Shown here: one piece after another, positions 1 to 12,419 of the stretch
Layout: each line of letters opens with the position of its first letter
Numbering within the stretch: position 1 is the first letter of the stretch
From: Orientallactaga sibirica
Lineage: Eukaryota; Chordata; Mammalia; Rodentia; Dipodidae
Direction: 5' to 3'
Assembly: GCA_036365145.1 (NCBI GenBank)
Contig: JAEOAD010000034.1
Coordinates: 17,079,501 to 17,143,500, forward strand
DNA: 64,000 bases
Program-made: the position numbers and the translations under genes
The notes under the pieces: generated by a model
Database searches by the model: none
Told to the model about the DNA's origin: nothing
What the model saw: the letters and a program-made list of their open reading frames with translations, nothing else

Positions 1-54
1 GGATAGACTGGTTGTATCTTGTGCTAAGGAATACAATTTTGATCTGAATAGAAT

Positions 55-165
55 CTTTTTTTAACCTTTTTATTGACAATTTTTACATGTGCACATGTTT
101 TTGGGTCATAGTCCCCTCCCGTTCCTTTCTTTTCACCACCTCTCCCATCCTCCTTCTACTGAATG
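55..165 (-). mobile_element. L1 3' terminus fragment (antisense)
   Basis: T-rich start, then 'tttattgacaatttttacat' and a C-rich stretch of the same layout as the antisense L1 3' end at 17836. It reads as the last ~100 bp of an L1 3' UTR with its A-tail at the left. It is too short to assign a subfamily. Confidence 0.45.
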
Positions 166-574
166 AAAGATTCCTGGATGGAGTCTTCAAACTGGATGTT
201 TTATTTCAAATTGGAAATCACCATAAGAAGATGGTCTTTGTTACCCAGTGAATATGTAACTTTATTTTCAATGGAAACCTCCAAAAGACTAATATGTCAC
301 AATAGAGGGGCAGTGTAAAAAGAAATAAAGTTGTATGGCTAGGCTGCAATGAAGTCATGAGATGCATGGATCCTCTGCTGGGCAACCTCATTAAAGACAT
401 CAGTTACAGCTGAATTTTCATCATGCATCCTCAGTGTCTAGGAATATAAAGCTTCAAAAGACCATTCCTAATGGACATGTTGGCACGTGGAAAAACATCT
501 TAGATGTGTGTGGTATAAACAGAGTTGCTAATGTCTCAGTGCTCATCAGAACTATACAAGGAGCTTTCAGAGCT

Positions 575-596
575 TTTTATCATTTTATTTATTTAT

Positions 597-628
<32 letters not shown>

Positions 629-773
629 CAAGAATGAGAAAATTAGTACTCTAGAACCTGTTGTCATTGCACCACATTGTGCATCTGGCTTTACATAGGC
701 ACTGGTGAATTGAGCCTTGGGCCATCTGGCTCTGCAAGCAAGCACTGTTAACTACTGAGCCATTTCTTCAGCA
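575..773 (-). mobile_element. B2 SINE, antisense, diverged
   Basis: The reverse complement reads through the B2 head ('ctgaagaaatggctcagtag') to the 'gccagatgcacaatgtgg' core and a GA/TC tract at 601-628. The A/T-rich tail is at the left. This is a tRNA-derived, pol III type SINE. The 67-codon ORF crossing it encodes an Arg-Glu dipeptide run from the GA tract and is not a gene. Confidence 0.8.
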
Positions 774-823
774 TTCAGAACTTTCAGAACTACAGATTCT
801 CAGGCTCTATGCAAAGTCATATG

Positions 824-849
824 AAGAAAAAAAAAAAAAAAAAAAAAAA
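824..849. repeat. poly(A) tract
   Basis: A homopolymer A run of about 23 bases. The sequence to its left (778-823) is not a SINE that I recognise, so it could be a retroposon tail or simple slippage. Confidence 0.8.
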
Positions 850-1469
850 CTCAGTATCTGAGTTCCAAGCTCAGGAATCTGTTGATGAAACCTACCCCCC
901 AGATGATTCTACATGGTCAAGTCTAATAGAGATTTACAAATTGCAATACCCATTATAAACTTCTAGATCTATCACTCATATCAAATCAAATGATTAAAAA
1001 TGAAAGTGTCTAGGTGTCCTTGAATATATAGGACAACTCTACCATTGTTTCTGTATGCATGTGTTATCCACTCATGCAATAAGCATGTTTTTCAGCCTAA
1101 TGAAATGCTCTCTGCATCTCATCCCAAATGCAGATTTATGTACACATCAGACTCCTGACTTATATGGACTGGATGAATCATGCTACCTGTTAGAATATAA
1201 AAGAGCAAACATTAGTAAAACTGATAATACGCCTTGTGGTGGTGACTCAACCAAAGCAAACACATCTGTCACAGAGAAGCAGCCTGCCAGGTCTTCACCA
1301 GGGGAAATGCAATTGAATAATAATGTGCTATGCATAAAGCAGCTCAGATAATGCTCTACACTAAGTTAAATTCCCCTAAGTGGGAAATGTGCACATAAAG
1401 GGCCAGTGCTCAGTCATAGGATATAAACAGGCCAAAAAGTTTGTACTCAGACTACAATATCATCAATTC

Positions 1470-1750
1470 AAAGAGTCAACCAACAAATGCCAGGCATAGT
1501 GTTCAGAGCTGAGGGTTCATGATGAATACAGCATAGGATGTATACAGATGGTCCTCCAAGTACAGTGGAGGAAGCATGATCTGCTATGTTTGGAACTAAA
1601 TAAAATGAGTCCTAATGATCAGATGCAGCAGAAACAAACATGTAAAGACTTGTAAGGACTTTAACCTTGAACTTGGGAATGAGAGGAATGATGAGTCTAA
1701 AAGGCTTCAAACTAAATAATGACTTTGTATTTTAGAATGAACACTTTTAA
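1470..1750 (+). mobile_element. L2-like relic
   Basis: 'aatgccaggcatagtgttcagagctg...atgaatacagc' resembles the L2/MIR-class 'tgccaggcactgtgct' 3' region. Downstream wording such as 'taaggactttaaccttgaac' also fits L2. It is highly diverged and recognised only by phrase-level similarity. Confidence 0.35.
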
Positions 1751-2103
1751 TCTACTGTTGGGAAAGCAAATAGCCAAGACTAGAGCAAAAATCACCTATA
1801 TTGAGATTGGATGATATCAAATCATTGAAACACACTGTGCCCTTGAATACATAGGTCAACATTATGGTTGTTTCTGTTGTATGAGTCAAGCATGCAGGCT
1901 ATAATCATTTGTTCATGCAGCCTAGTGCATCAAGTCCACCATTATGGTTAAAAAAGATGACTGTCACCATTTATATCCAATCTGAATTCAGTGACGGTAC
2001 CTTGCCAGTGTGAAGTAGGCATGGTGAGGGTGTTTATGTTATAGAAATTGGCAAATACTATTATCTGGGTCTTTCAGTGTCGGACAGGTATTTACTAAAC
2101 TTT

Positions 2104-2284
2104 CTTTCTTTTTTTTCTTTTCCTTTCTTTTTTTTTTTTTTTTTTTCAGTAGAGTGTCACTCTAGCCTAGGATGATCTGGAATTCATTATGTAGTCTCAG
2201 GCTGGCCTTGAACTCACAGTTGATCCTCCTACCTTTGCCTCCCACATGCTGGGATTACAAGCATGTGTCAATATGCCAGGCTGT
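2104..2284 (-). mobile_element. B1 SINE, antisense
   Basis: A T-rich tail at 2104-2146 is followed by the reverse complement of the B1 body ('ctggaattcattatgtagtc', 'ggccttgaactcacag', 'gctgggattacaagcatgtg') ending at 'gccaggct'. B1 is a 7SL RNA-derived rodent SINE. The copy is moderately diverged. Confidence 0.88.
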
Positions 2285-2463
2285 TAGCTAAACTTCTCCC
2301 TGTACACCTCATTCACATCAACCAATAACCAAATTCAAAGGGCTAATTCATGGGAATAGACTAATTCATCAGGGGAGAACAAATTGATTGATGAGAATAA
2401 CTATTACTTACAAAGTCCTTCATTCACAACATTATTTTATATTGGTCTTATGTTTATAGTTCA

Positions 2464-2479
2464 ACTTTTTTTTGGAGAG

Positions 2480-2516
<37 letters not shown>

Positions 2517-2718
2517 CAGAGAGAGATGTAGAATGGGTGTGCAACAGCCTCTCAGGGGCTGTGAACAAACTCCAGACACATGTGTCCTCTTTGTGGGCAA
2601 GTGCAGCATTGCACCCTTGCATTACTGCATCTGGCTAAACGTGGGACCTGGAGAATCAAATGGGCATTCTTAGATTTAGGAGGCAGGCATCTTAACCCCT
2701 AAGCCATCTCTCCAGCCA
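2464..2718 (-). mobile_element. B2 SINE of the long variant subfamily, antisense
   Basis: The reverse complement carries the diagnostic core 'gatgc.gtaatgcaagggtg' and 'tgcagcattgc..cttgccc', which ordinary B2 copies here lack. It begins with a GA tract and ends 'ccatctctccagcc'. A direct repeat tatagttca at 2455-2463 and 2719-2727 is a good target-site duplication. Only one B-box-like motif remains in this copy. Confidence 0.85.
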
Positions 2719-2727
2719 TATAGTTCA

Positions 2728-3814
2728 TCTTTTATGAAATGAAGATAATTATTATCCATACTTTATAAACAAACATGAAAAATATAACAGCAGTAATATA
2801 ATTTTTGAGAGAATTGAATGAGACATTCACACAAGATAATAAATACAGTTCTAGGTACATAATAAGCCATCAATATATTTTTCGCTATTATAAATGTTAT
2901 TTATAATGTTTCCTTTACTATCTAAACAATCTCGTAACCTGGGCCTTAAAAAAATTAACTGTATTTCCTGCATGATGGACTTAGGACTCTAAGAATTGAA
3001 GGAAAGTGATTAGTGACTAAGACCCAAATTAGAAATGACAGAAGTGGCAGAATTGTGAATTAAAATCACAAGTTATTTTGACTCCTGGCTTAATGTTATG
3101 TCAATAATATATGTTATAGCTTAACTATTTATTAATCATTTCATCTTTCAGCAAGGGTGTACACAGAACACCTTCTAATACAGTTGCTATGTTCAAGAAG
3201 CTGTATCAAAACATAAAATATCTTTGATTTCATTGAGCAAATAATATAGTAATGAATTATAGACTTAGCATACAATAACTTTTAGGGGATGACAAGTCCT
3301 GTGATGTATAAATTACCTATGGGAAACAAATAGTCGAGTGATATTTTTATTAGGTAGTGTGCTCCCCAATAATTTTTGGAGGTAGGCCAAATGATATATG
3401 TAAGTGACTTAATGAAGAAAAAAACATCTTATATTGACTATTCCAAAGAGAGGACACAGAAAATGGAAAGATCTTGAGGTGGCAGAGCAGTTGGTATTCT
3501 TAAGAAATGCATGGAGGTCATACTGACTAGTATGAAGAAAAGTGGTAGCAAATATAACTGAAGAAATGATCAAAAGATAGAACTCAGAGGTCAAGGTGTG
3601 CAGCCCTCACTGACAAATGTGTACCGTGGCAAACGTTGACTGCTTAGGGTAGGAGTGGAAATCTTTGCTCACACTCTGAGTACCTTTCCTGCAAGCTTAT
3701 AGAATTCTCCATCACAATACAGAGTTGGTCTTTCTATATGGTTTATGATAATCTTTTAGTTCTAATTTTTATTGAATCATGTAGTTTTTTAAATTAATGA
3801 AGTACATAATTGTT
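2728..3814. other. Unique AT-rich sequence, no gene seen
   Basis: I see no repeat of a familiar family and no ORF with a recognisable protein. The 61-codon ORF at 3409-3594 has no known motif. Confidence 0.5.
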
Positions 3815-3965
3815 TATGATATTTCTACTATGTGCCAGATATAGTGCTAGTCCCTAGAATAATATCAATGAACAAAACCACAGGAATAGTCTCCTGGGGA
3901 CATTGACAATTTAATAGGTAACACAAGCATAATAATAGGAAGGAAAGCACATCACTGAAGGGGTG
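3815..3965 (+). mobile_element. L2-like 3' relic
   Basis: 'actatgtgccagatatagtg' followed by 'atcaatgaacaaaacca' matches the generic L2 3' end pattern ('tatgtgccaggcactgt ... gaacaaaac'). It is an old, diverged copy. Confidence 0.5.
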
Positions 3966-4477
3966 ATGGCACAAAAATATTTAGAAAATATATGTGTGTT
4001 CACCATCCAGTTCATGCTCATACCTATGCTGGTAACATCCAGACTATGCTACAGTTCTGTGATGTATGGGGTGAGACTGCCTGTGAATGCACCACTTGCC
4101 TTTTTGTGCCATTTCTGGAGAAATTAGCAATAAAGAGAGGAAAACATTTCTTTGATGTTTTTAACTAAACTCAATAACTTGAATAATATTACCTTTCATG
4201 AATCTGGGGAACTTCCTCTGGGGCATCTAAAGCCTTTTACCAATGCTATTCCATTTATTCTCCTTAGCTCTGGAACTTGGCACCTGAAGCACAATACATT
4301 ATGCAAAAGCCAAGCACACAATAAACAGAGAAAGAGTTGTGATGCCATGTTTCCCTCTTGCTCAACTTCAAAATGCTAGCAGTTCTGCCATCAGGGCTGT
4401 TCCTATGCCCATGCTCTTGATATTGAAATCATCCTAAGTGGAACACACATTCAAGATTCTATACATGCAGAGAGAGT

Positions 4478-4550
4478 GTGTGTGTGTGTAGATGGGAAAA
4501 GAGAGAGAGGGGGGAGAAAGAGAGAGAGAGACAGAGAGAGAGTGATACAG
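4478..4550. repeat. (TG)n/(GA)n purine-rich microsatellite
   Basis: A short TG run, then GAGA/GGGG-rich sequence with interruptions such as 'acagagagagagtgatacag'. Confidence 0.8.
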
Positions 4551-4690
4551 TTGGCATGAGACAGAAAGAGATAGCAAAAAGTTGAGTTGGCACACAGAAG
4601 AAAAATGTTGTGTCTCTATTTTAATATTAGAGTGTAGAATGGAATGGTAGGAAATATCTTACAGCACTGTTTAAGAATAACTTTTGTGAC

Positions 4691-4826
4691 TTAGAGAGAT
4701 GCCTTAGTAGTTATTGCACTTGCCTGCAAAGCCAAAGGACCCAGGTTCAATTATTGAGCCAGATGTGGCACATGCATCTGGAGTTGGTTTTCAGCGGCTG
4801 GTAGCCCATTCTCACATTCTCTTTTG

Positions 4827-4857
<31 letters not shown>

Positions 4858-4885
4858 ATGAATAAGTAAATTAAAATATTTTTAA
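4691..4885 (+). mobile_element. B2 SINE
   Basis: 'agagagatgccttagtagtt' begins the B2 head, followed by 'cttgcctgcaaagccaaagg', the core 'agccagatgtggcacatgc', a TC tract at 4830-4857 and an A-rich tail. The flanks 'agaataacttttgtga' (left) and 'agaatacttttgtga' (right, to 4901) form an imperfect target-site duplication. Confidence 0.88.
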
Positions 4886-5305
4886 AAGAATACTTTTGTG
4901 AAGTTCTGTGAGATTACTGAATGATAAAATGCTACATAGATGAAAGTATGAGTTATTAGATTTTGAGAGAAACAACATGCTACTATTCTGGTGCTAGAAA
5001 TTTTAGAGATGGAAAATAAGACTGAAAGGAAGTCTTTGTTTCAGGCAAGAGGAAATAACTGCAATGCAAAATTATAGCAAGAGATAGGTTGGATGGCTTA
5101 GTCTTTAAGTGCTTCTTGGAGTTCAAAGACTGTCTGGATCAATGACAACTGAAAAGATAAGAAAATCCTTATGAAGAGCCATAGATTTGAGCTGATCTTT
5201 GAAGATTATAGAGGATTCAGAAAGGTGTTTTTGCAATACACTTACAAAGATGGAGATGTTGTCTAAAATGTAGATATTCCTAAATCTGTGAACTGCCCAG
5301 GACAC

Positions 5306-7440
5306 CTATTCTCTCTGATGATAGAAAGAGGCAGACTCCATAACATGCAGTTTCTAGGGCTAGAATTCATCTCTTAATTCTAATATTTCCTAAATGCTGA
5401 TAGGATTTCAATAATCCTGCAGGCTTCTTGTCATCATCCAATGTTAAGTTCTTTTGTCTACTTTTTTTTTTTTTTTTTTCTGCACTGGGTATTGTTTGAA
5501 CCCTATTTTTTTTTCACAAAAATTCACCCACTTTCTCTCCTTACTACCTTGTTCTCTCAGTTTCTCTTCTCCTTCAGCTTCCTTCCTCTTCCCTTTAGAT
5601 TTATTTCAGACCACAAATAAATATGGCCTTCAATGCCTCACTATGAGAACTACCTTTAATCCAGTGCCATTGGGGATAACATCCTTCCCCATGCCTGGAA
5701 GTTTACAGATAATTGAGGGGATGAAATCACTAAGAATGAACTTAAAAATGATATCAGCAATCATTGCAGCTACAATTAATAGGCAGCTCATTGCCTCTTA
5801 CACTGGAGACTCTTGGAAACTTCCAGCTCTGTGAACCCTTACTTGTGACCTTTCCACACGATACTACTCAGGACAGGGAAGGTTGTAACTAAGGGCTTTC
5901 ACATTCAAATTGTGAAGACTTGAAAATTTCTTAACTCTTGGGGTGGAAATAATAACACCACAGGAAGTTGTGCTAGGGAGTGATTGAATTCATATAGATA
6001 AAGCCCTCAGTGAGCAGGTGTTTTCAAAAGACTATTAGTTATGGACACTGCCATCTCTTTCAATAAATTTCTGGCCCCTAATCTGTATTTCCCTATAAAA
6101 CCAGGAAGAACACAAATTCTTGTCATTTTCAAATTCCAAGAAATTTGACTGTTTTCTGTCAAATTCTCATGTTAGTGATACCCATCTGTTCCTTTTAATC
6201 TTTCTTAAGGTCCATTTAAAGGAACTCAAAAGAAAAGAAGTTTCATCCCTAAAATGAACCTATCTTCCCTAAGTGTTTTTGTAACCAGCAGAGAGTATAG
6301 AGCCATATAATCATAGAAAAGCAGAGATCTTAAAAGATCCTTTAAGGTCCACAGAGGAGAACAGGCTCTTTTTACAAATGAGATTGAGATTCAAAAACAT
6401 GAATGCAATATCCAAAAATACCCATATAATTTATTAGCAAAGATAAGACATGTTACTTTTCATGATTTCTCATTGTTACATTCTATTAGTAAATAAAAAA
6501 TAGATATACTTAGAGGCCAAAGAAAGCTATATAGAGGTCATGGTTATTCAAAACTCTTGAATTATCTCATTTTTTCCAAATATTTTTGAAGACAAATGAC
6601 ACAGTTTGCTTTAATGTTTTCTTTAAATTATCTAATTTAGAAAAGTTTCTTCCTTGAGTATAGGATCTCAACCTCACTTTCCTTAGAAAATTTCATTGAG
6701 AAGCACATTAGTTATTTTTATATGAAGTTCTAGCCTGTTGTGAATTTTACAACCCAGGAAAACCTACATAGACTTAGAGACATGTGAACATCAAGGAAGC
6801 AGATGGCTAACTTTAGTCAGGGATGAGCAGGAAATGCAAATGATCTCATCCAGACTTATCTTCCTGCTAATTTTGTGTAGTAATCTCTAAGAAAACACAA
6901 TAGTGATGAGGGGCAGGGCGCAGCGTTTGTTGCATCACATCTGACCTCCCTTTTCTGAAGGAACACTTTCTTTTCTGTTGCAGCAGCCTGAATAAAATTG
7001 GTCTTGCCATTTTTAACACATGTCATAACTGATTTTATTTTGAAATCTCACAATCCAGGGCAAAGAGTTACTCCAATCTAGCTTTTTTGTTTGGGAAAGT
7101 GTATGCAAGTTAACTGGACAGAGCCCAAATATTGCCAATTCATTTGCATTTAAATTATCCGAAGAGGCTTTGGAGGCTTTTAAACTTCAAAACAGAAGGT
7201 CAGAATTGATTAGCAGGAAAAGAACCTAGTGGTAAATGTAGTCCTGGGTCCAAGCTTCTGAGCTGGGGAGCTGGGCTCAGTTTGATGTCTGAGAGAGAAG
7301 TGAATCACAGACTTCTCTCCAGAAATGGAGGTCAGTCAGGTCTGAGTGGCTGTGATTTTGGGTTTACTTTTTAGAACATTATGATGTGGCCAGCCTCCTG
7401 TCCCTTTTCATGATACCCTGAGAGAAGAGGAAAATAACAC
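5306..7440. other. Mostly unique sequence; no gene or clear repeat
   Basis: This region includes a T tract at 5462-5479 and a 126-codon ORF at 5454-5834 that starts in the T tract (poly-Phe) and has no domain. Possible MIR-like wording lies near 6340-6420. The stretch 6890-7320 is compositionally balanced and free of recognisable repeats. Confidence 0.5.
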
Positions 7441-7455
7441 AGGGAAGTAAATTAA

Positions 7456-7457
<2 letters not shown>

Positions 7458-7495
<38 letters not shown>
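7458..7495. repeat. (TA)n microsatellite
   Basis: About 19 uninterrupted AT dinucleotides. Confidence 0.95.
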
Positions 7496-7497
<2 letters not shown>

Positions 7498-7582
7498 CAA
7501 TTATTATGTTTGTTAGACATTAATTTTATTGTTACATATTTAAAATTATTTGTTACATATTTAAAATTTAAAAAGAGCCTCA

Positions 7583-7730
7583 AAAATATGATGGTATATT
7601 CCTATAGTTTTAGCTGTGGGGAGGCTGAGGATGAAGAAATGCACGTTCAGTTTCAGCCTAGGATACATGAGTAGTTCTAGGCAAGCCTGGGCTATATAGA
7701 AAGAAACTGTCCTTATAAATACATAAGTAA
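7583..7730 (+). mobile_element. Old B1/PB1-like SINE
   Basis: 'gatggtatattcctatagtt', 'ggggaggctgaggatg', 'agcctgggctatatagaaag' and an A-rich tail follow the order of B1 landmarks with heavy divergence. It could be another 7SL-derived monomer. Confidence 0.5.
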
Positions 7731-9800
7731 ATACATGAAAATTAATTAATTAATACTATATAAATCTGTTAATCTTTATTAACTTTAAACCAATTTCATA
7801 TACAATGTAAAAAAGAATAGTATTTTTTTATTTGCACAATAAGAATGTAGGAATTCTTATCTACTAAGAATGTCATAAACAATAATGATGATGGTATTAA
7901 TAATAATGTGAAGATGATGATGGTGGGTTTGGTAGTAGTGATCAAAGTAGGCATTTTCTACGTGACATTAACTTGTAACACCTTTGAAAGATTCAGGATA
8001 AGGAAGCAGCTCCAAGAGGCTATTTCACCTTACCTCCTTCTATTCTTTGCAACAAATCTTTATGTTTAATTTTCCCCATTAACAATAAATGAGGGTACAT
8101 AAAAGTTATATAACTTGACAAAATCCTTATAGCTAATAGAAACAGAACCAGGGCACAATTAGGTACATTAGCTACAGAATTCATACTTTATACAAAATAT
8201 TTAATCCTGCTATTTTCATCAATTAAAAGATACTTAAGAAATAATAATATCATCATTATTTAAAATAAATTACAAGTAATTTCTCAACAAGAGTAACATT
8301 GCCCTGTCTTCTATTGCCAAAGGTCATATTAACTCTCTAAATAACTATTTTTCTCTATATAACTATCCCACCCAAACTCTAGGTTTTGTATGACCCTTCT
8401 ATAGTCACAGGCTTGACTATAATTCTTCACTTCTTGACTCCATAGAATCATGCCCTCCTTACTGATTAAATCCATACAGAAGTAAAGTATAAAAAAATAG
8501 TGAGAGTGAGAAATCTGGAAAATTCAAAGGGCATAGGTAGTCAGTGAAAGTTCAGGAATGGTTATTATCAGATAATGTGTTACGGGAAAAAGGAATGGCA
8601 TAGGTAGAAGCATTAGGACAGGAAAGTGCAAAGCAGAAATGAGATATAACATGATATTCTGATGGACATGAAGGCAGGGAATTGGGACAATACATGGGAA
8701 AGAGATGGACTAAGAAATATTCTGCACACCAGAATCAAGATGAGAAAGATTAAAGCATGACTCTCCCAAACATGACATGATTTATACAAACATCATACAT
8801 AGAGAAGGGGAGATTATCTAATCAGGTTCTAGCCTAACCTTCACATCAATAAACTATTTTAAATTTCTGCAATGCATAGTGCATGGACCTGTCCAGTTTG
8901 TATATTTTACATTTTATTCCATCTTGGCTTGTAGACTAACTGTGCTAAAATAACTCTTAGAAAGTATCTAGTTCAATGGCTTTGATTTATTAATAAACAT
9001 CATTTAGTTTAGTTTAGTTTTAGTTTAGGTTAGGTAATGATGAAGTTTACCAATATCACACAGCTATCTGCTATCAGACCTGGAATTCAAAAAGAGTTAG
9101 GCAATTAGTGACCAGTTTGAAATAATATTCAGTGTACTTTTTTTTAAAAAGTGGCTTAATTTTTCCATGAACTCATGAAACATTTTTAAAAATATTATTA
9201 AAGCATTTTACCAAGATGCATAAAAAAGAAGCAAATAAATTGTCGTAATTATTTTCTTTGAATCATTTAAAAGCTGTAATGGGAAAAGAAATCTGAGAAG
9301 CAAATAGACCAATAAAAAGAACAAAACCTTTCTTGAGGCCCCTGCAGTTAGATGAGTGAGAAATATTTATTTTCTAGAAATTAGTACTACAGTCACACAG
9401 AAAAGACATAAATAAAAAAAATGGAAAGATAAAGGACAAGAAAGACAAGAGGGAGGAGGAGGAAGAGGAGGATTGCTGCTGATGCTTCATTTACCATCTT
9501 ACTGTGTAAGTATCTGAGCTGTCAATAATTAGATGCATCCTGATCCCACAACCCCATGATTTCACTCCTGACCAACTCTGCTGTCACTGAAAAGCAAAGC
9601 TTTGTCTGGGTTATCTCTCTTCTCAAGAAGACTCATTCATAATATAATAGACAGTAGAAAAAGAACCTGAAAAAGAACCATTGAGTCTATATGAAGACAA
9701 ATGCTGAATCTTCTTTCAATTCAATTTGATATATATATTATACTGTATATATACATATACTGACCTTGAGGAACCACTTTTTGTATTTATTTGTATTGTA
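7731..9800. other. AT-rich sequence with possible ancient relics only
   Basis: No gene is seen. 8550-8720 has L2-like wording ('aggacaggaaagtgcaaagc'). 9000-9040 is a short TTTAG-type repeat, and 9050-9105 resembles a MIR core ('caatatcacacagctatctg'). A short GGA-rich run lies at 9450-9472. Confidence 0.4.
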
Positions 9801-9802
9801 AT

Positions 9803-9915
9803 TTTAAAAATAATTTTATTTATTTATTTTTAAGAAGAGAAAGGGAATAAGAATGGGCATGCCAGGTCTTAGTGTGCCACTTTGTATATCTGGCAAGGAA
9901 GTGCCTGTAATTGCC
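9803..9915 (-). mobile_element. Truncated, degraded B2, antisense
   Basis: 'tttatttatttatttttaag' leads into a purine-rich stretch and 'gggcatgccaggtc...tgtgccactttgtatatctgg', which is the reverse complement of the B2 tail and core. The head is missing. Confidence 0.6.
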
Positions 9916-10244
9916 GGTACTTATTTGTTCTATTTTTTTCTTTCATTCAGAAATTAAAACCTAAAATCCTTATTTTGAATCAAGTGAATTATTTGTGTAT
10001 GTCATCCTAAGTCATCAATGGGTTACTAAGCATTCATTGCAAAGTTTGAAGAAGTAAGTTCTTAAAACAGGTTTGCCATGGTAATGGAGTACAAATGGCC
10101 GAAATGTTTTGGTCTAGGTAGATTTTCTTGCCCCACATTATAGATGAAATGGACACACAATGAGGCAGGTAAACAACATACATAGTCAAGTAGCTCTAAT
10201 CCCAAGAAAAACTCAAGATGAATTTGTTTGCAAAACCCATGTAC

Positions 10245-10421
10245 AGCCAGATGTGGTAGCACACGCCTTTAATCCCAGCACTCAGGAGGCAGAGATAGAA
10301 GAATTGCCATAAATTCAAGGCCACCCTGAAACTACATAGTAAATTCCAGGTCAGCCTGGACTAGAGTGAGTACCTCAAAAAACCAAAAAACCAAACAAAC
10401 AAAAAAAAAAAAAAAAAAAAG
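10245..10421 (+). mobile_element. B1 SINE
   Basis: Full-length order: 'cagccagatgtggtagcaca', 'cgcctttaatcccagcactc', 'gaaactacatagtaaattcc', 'aggtcagcctggactagag', ending in an A-rich tail from about 10377. The internal A and B boxes of the 7SL-derived promoter are recognisable. Confidence 0.92.
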
Positions 10422-10660
10422 CTGTGTGGAAGTGTGGAAACCTAAATTATTGAGATAACTTTTTGTCTTTGTTTATAGTTTCCCTTCTGTCTGAAACACA
10501 TTTTCAACATCTCGTTACAAATACCCATCTCCAATTTTAGACACTTGTTTCTATGTCCATTCTGCTTAAATAATTTTTTGCTTATCTTACATTTAAAACT
10601 TAATGATATTTTATATCTATATTTATTACAATTGTATCTTACATGTATCTTACATCTTAC

Positions 10661-10714
10661 TCTCTCTCTCTCTCTCTCTCTCTCCACACACACACACTCA
10701 CACACACACACACA
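10661..10714. repeat. (TC)n then (CA)n compound microsatellite
   Basis: Twelve TC units run straight into about fifteen CA units with one interruption. ORFs on both strands here are dipeptide artefacts. Confidence 0.95.
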
Positions 10715-10778
10715 CATATGGAAATCAAGTTAGTTGAATTGGTAAAATATGCATTTCATCAGGTGAAAAATAAAAGCA

Positions 10779-10972
10779 GGCCTGGAGAGATGGCTCTGCA
10801 GTTATGGTGCTTGCCTGCAAAGCCTAACAACCAGGATTTGACTCCTCAGTACCCATGTAAAGCCAAATGCACAAGGTGGCACATGCACCAGGGGGCCCTG
10901 GTGCACCCATTCTCTCCGTCTGTCTCTCTTCTCTCTATCTCTCTGTGCTTGCAAATAAATAAATTAAATTTT
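10779..10972 (+). mobile_element. B2 SINE with CTCF-like motif
   Basis: B2 head 'ggcctggagagatggctctg', 'gcttgcctgcaaagcctaac', core 'agccaaatgcacaaggtgg', TC-rich tail and 'aaataaataaatt'. Unlike the other copies, the centre reads 'gcaccagggggccctggtgc' (10885-10904), a near-palindrome containing a CTCF-like core. Confidence 0.9.
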
Positions 10973-10979
10973 TTTAAGA

Positions 10980-12415
10980 AGCTAAAAATAAATATTTGCC
11001 TGTTGTTAAGAAACAGACTCCTTGTTAAAAAGTCCCAATGAACCTGAAAGTTTGTTCTCTCATGTGAAAGAGGCAATTACTATCAGGCTTGAATTTCTTG
11101 TTGGGTATGGCTCTACTTTATGAAGTCACCCATGTTTTATGTTTTATTTTATGTTTTATTGCTTGATCAACGTCATTGAACTTTTCTGTCCATTGTGAGC
11201 TGAGTCATGACCTCATCCATGTTTCAACTAGTGGACAAAGGAAGGAAGGTACATGAACCAGATCCACTTTTACCTAGGAATCATACAGAAGCCACCCACA
11301 GAATTTCTGCCTATATTCACGTAGAAAGAGCTTAACTTCTGTGTCACACCAGCCCCTTACAAGGGGCTCAGAAACTGAGTTCACAGCCTGGTCATCAGGT
11401 ATCCTACTTGAACCCATTGCTGTAAAGAAGGGGTTAACAAATATGGATGGGAAATGAGCAATTCCTAGGATTGGAATTAAAGTGAGGTGGTAGACCAAGC
11501 ACCCATGATCATTACAGCACAAAGGCTAGTACAGGCCTGTCAGAGAGATTTTGTGTGGGCAGAATGTTGGAGAAGAACTTTATCAGACCAAGTTTACATG
11601 TATAATGAGATGAAGGTTTTAAAGAGATGATGGGGTTATTTGGATATTATTGTGGGCATTCATGAACTGACATAAGAGCTCAGGGAGAAAGTACAGCTGT
11701 AGGAGATAGTATGCAATCAAAGCTAATGATGTCATGCAGTTATCAACAGCAATTTTTAAAAAAAAAAGTAATCTGCAGGAGTAAAGTGTATCCTTCTCCC
11801 TTTAAAAAAACTCTTAGTCATCCCATGCCATCTGAGTCTATACTTAGATAATTAGCATAGTAAGTATAAGACACTCAAAATTAGTAAAAAAAATAAAATA
11901 CGTTTCAAGAGCAGTTCAGTTAAACACCAATGAAAACCCCCTAGTTAAAGTATGCTGAGAGGCAGTAATATTGCCTTATTGCAAAATATGACATACATTC
12001 CTCTGGTTGGAGGAAGAGGGATTCAGGAGACTATCACATGAGGACTTCACATATTATTTGAAACAAGCAGCAATATGGGCCTGATAAGATGGAGACATAC
12101 TTTTCCAATAAGCCTAAGAAATATGATGAGACAAACAAGCAGCTGAGAGCAACTCTATATCCCACAGTGGAAACAGTTACTGGTTATTTCTTATTTATTT
12201 ACAATGAATGAGTATTTTTGGAAACTGCTTGGTAAATTTTAATTATTAATGAAAGTAATAAAAATATTTATAAGAAAACAGCTATAAAGTAAATGAATAA
12301 GCCTGCCAATGAATTAGTACTTAATTACTAGGCATTGCCAGAGGCAGATAAACAGAGCAACCTGACCTGAGTGAAAGGTCTTTCAAAGATCACCTTAAGG
12401 CACAGGGGACTGATT
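10980..12415. other. Unique sequence, no gene or confident repeat
   Basis: 11100-11540 is a moderately GC-balanced block containing 'ccccttacaaggggct', an inverted repeat. It might be a very old LTR or DNA element that I cannot place. The 82-codon antisense ORF at 11274-11522 shows no known motif. Confidence 0.4.
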
Positions 12416-12419
12416 TGGG

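Noticed and set aside
5454..5834. 126-codon ORF, the longest non-repeat frame on the left
   Set aside because: It begins in a T homopolymer, has no domain, and composition matches chance ORFs in AT-rich DNA.
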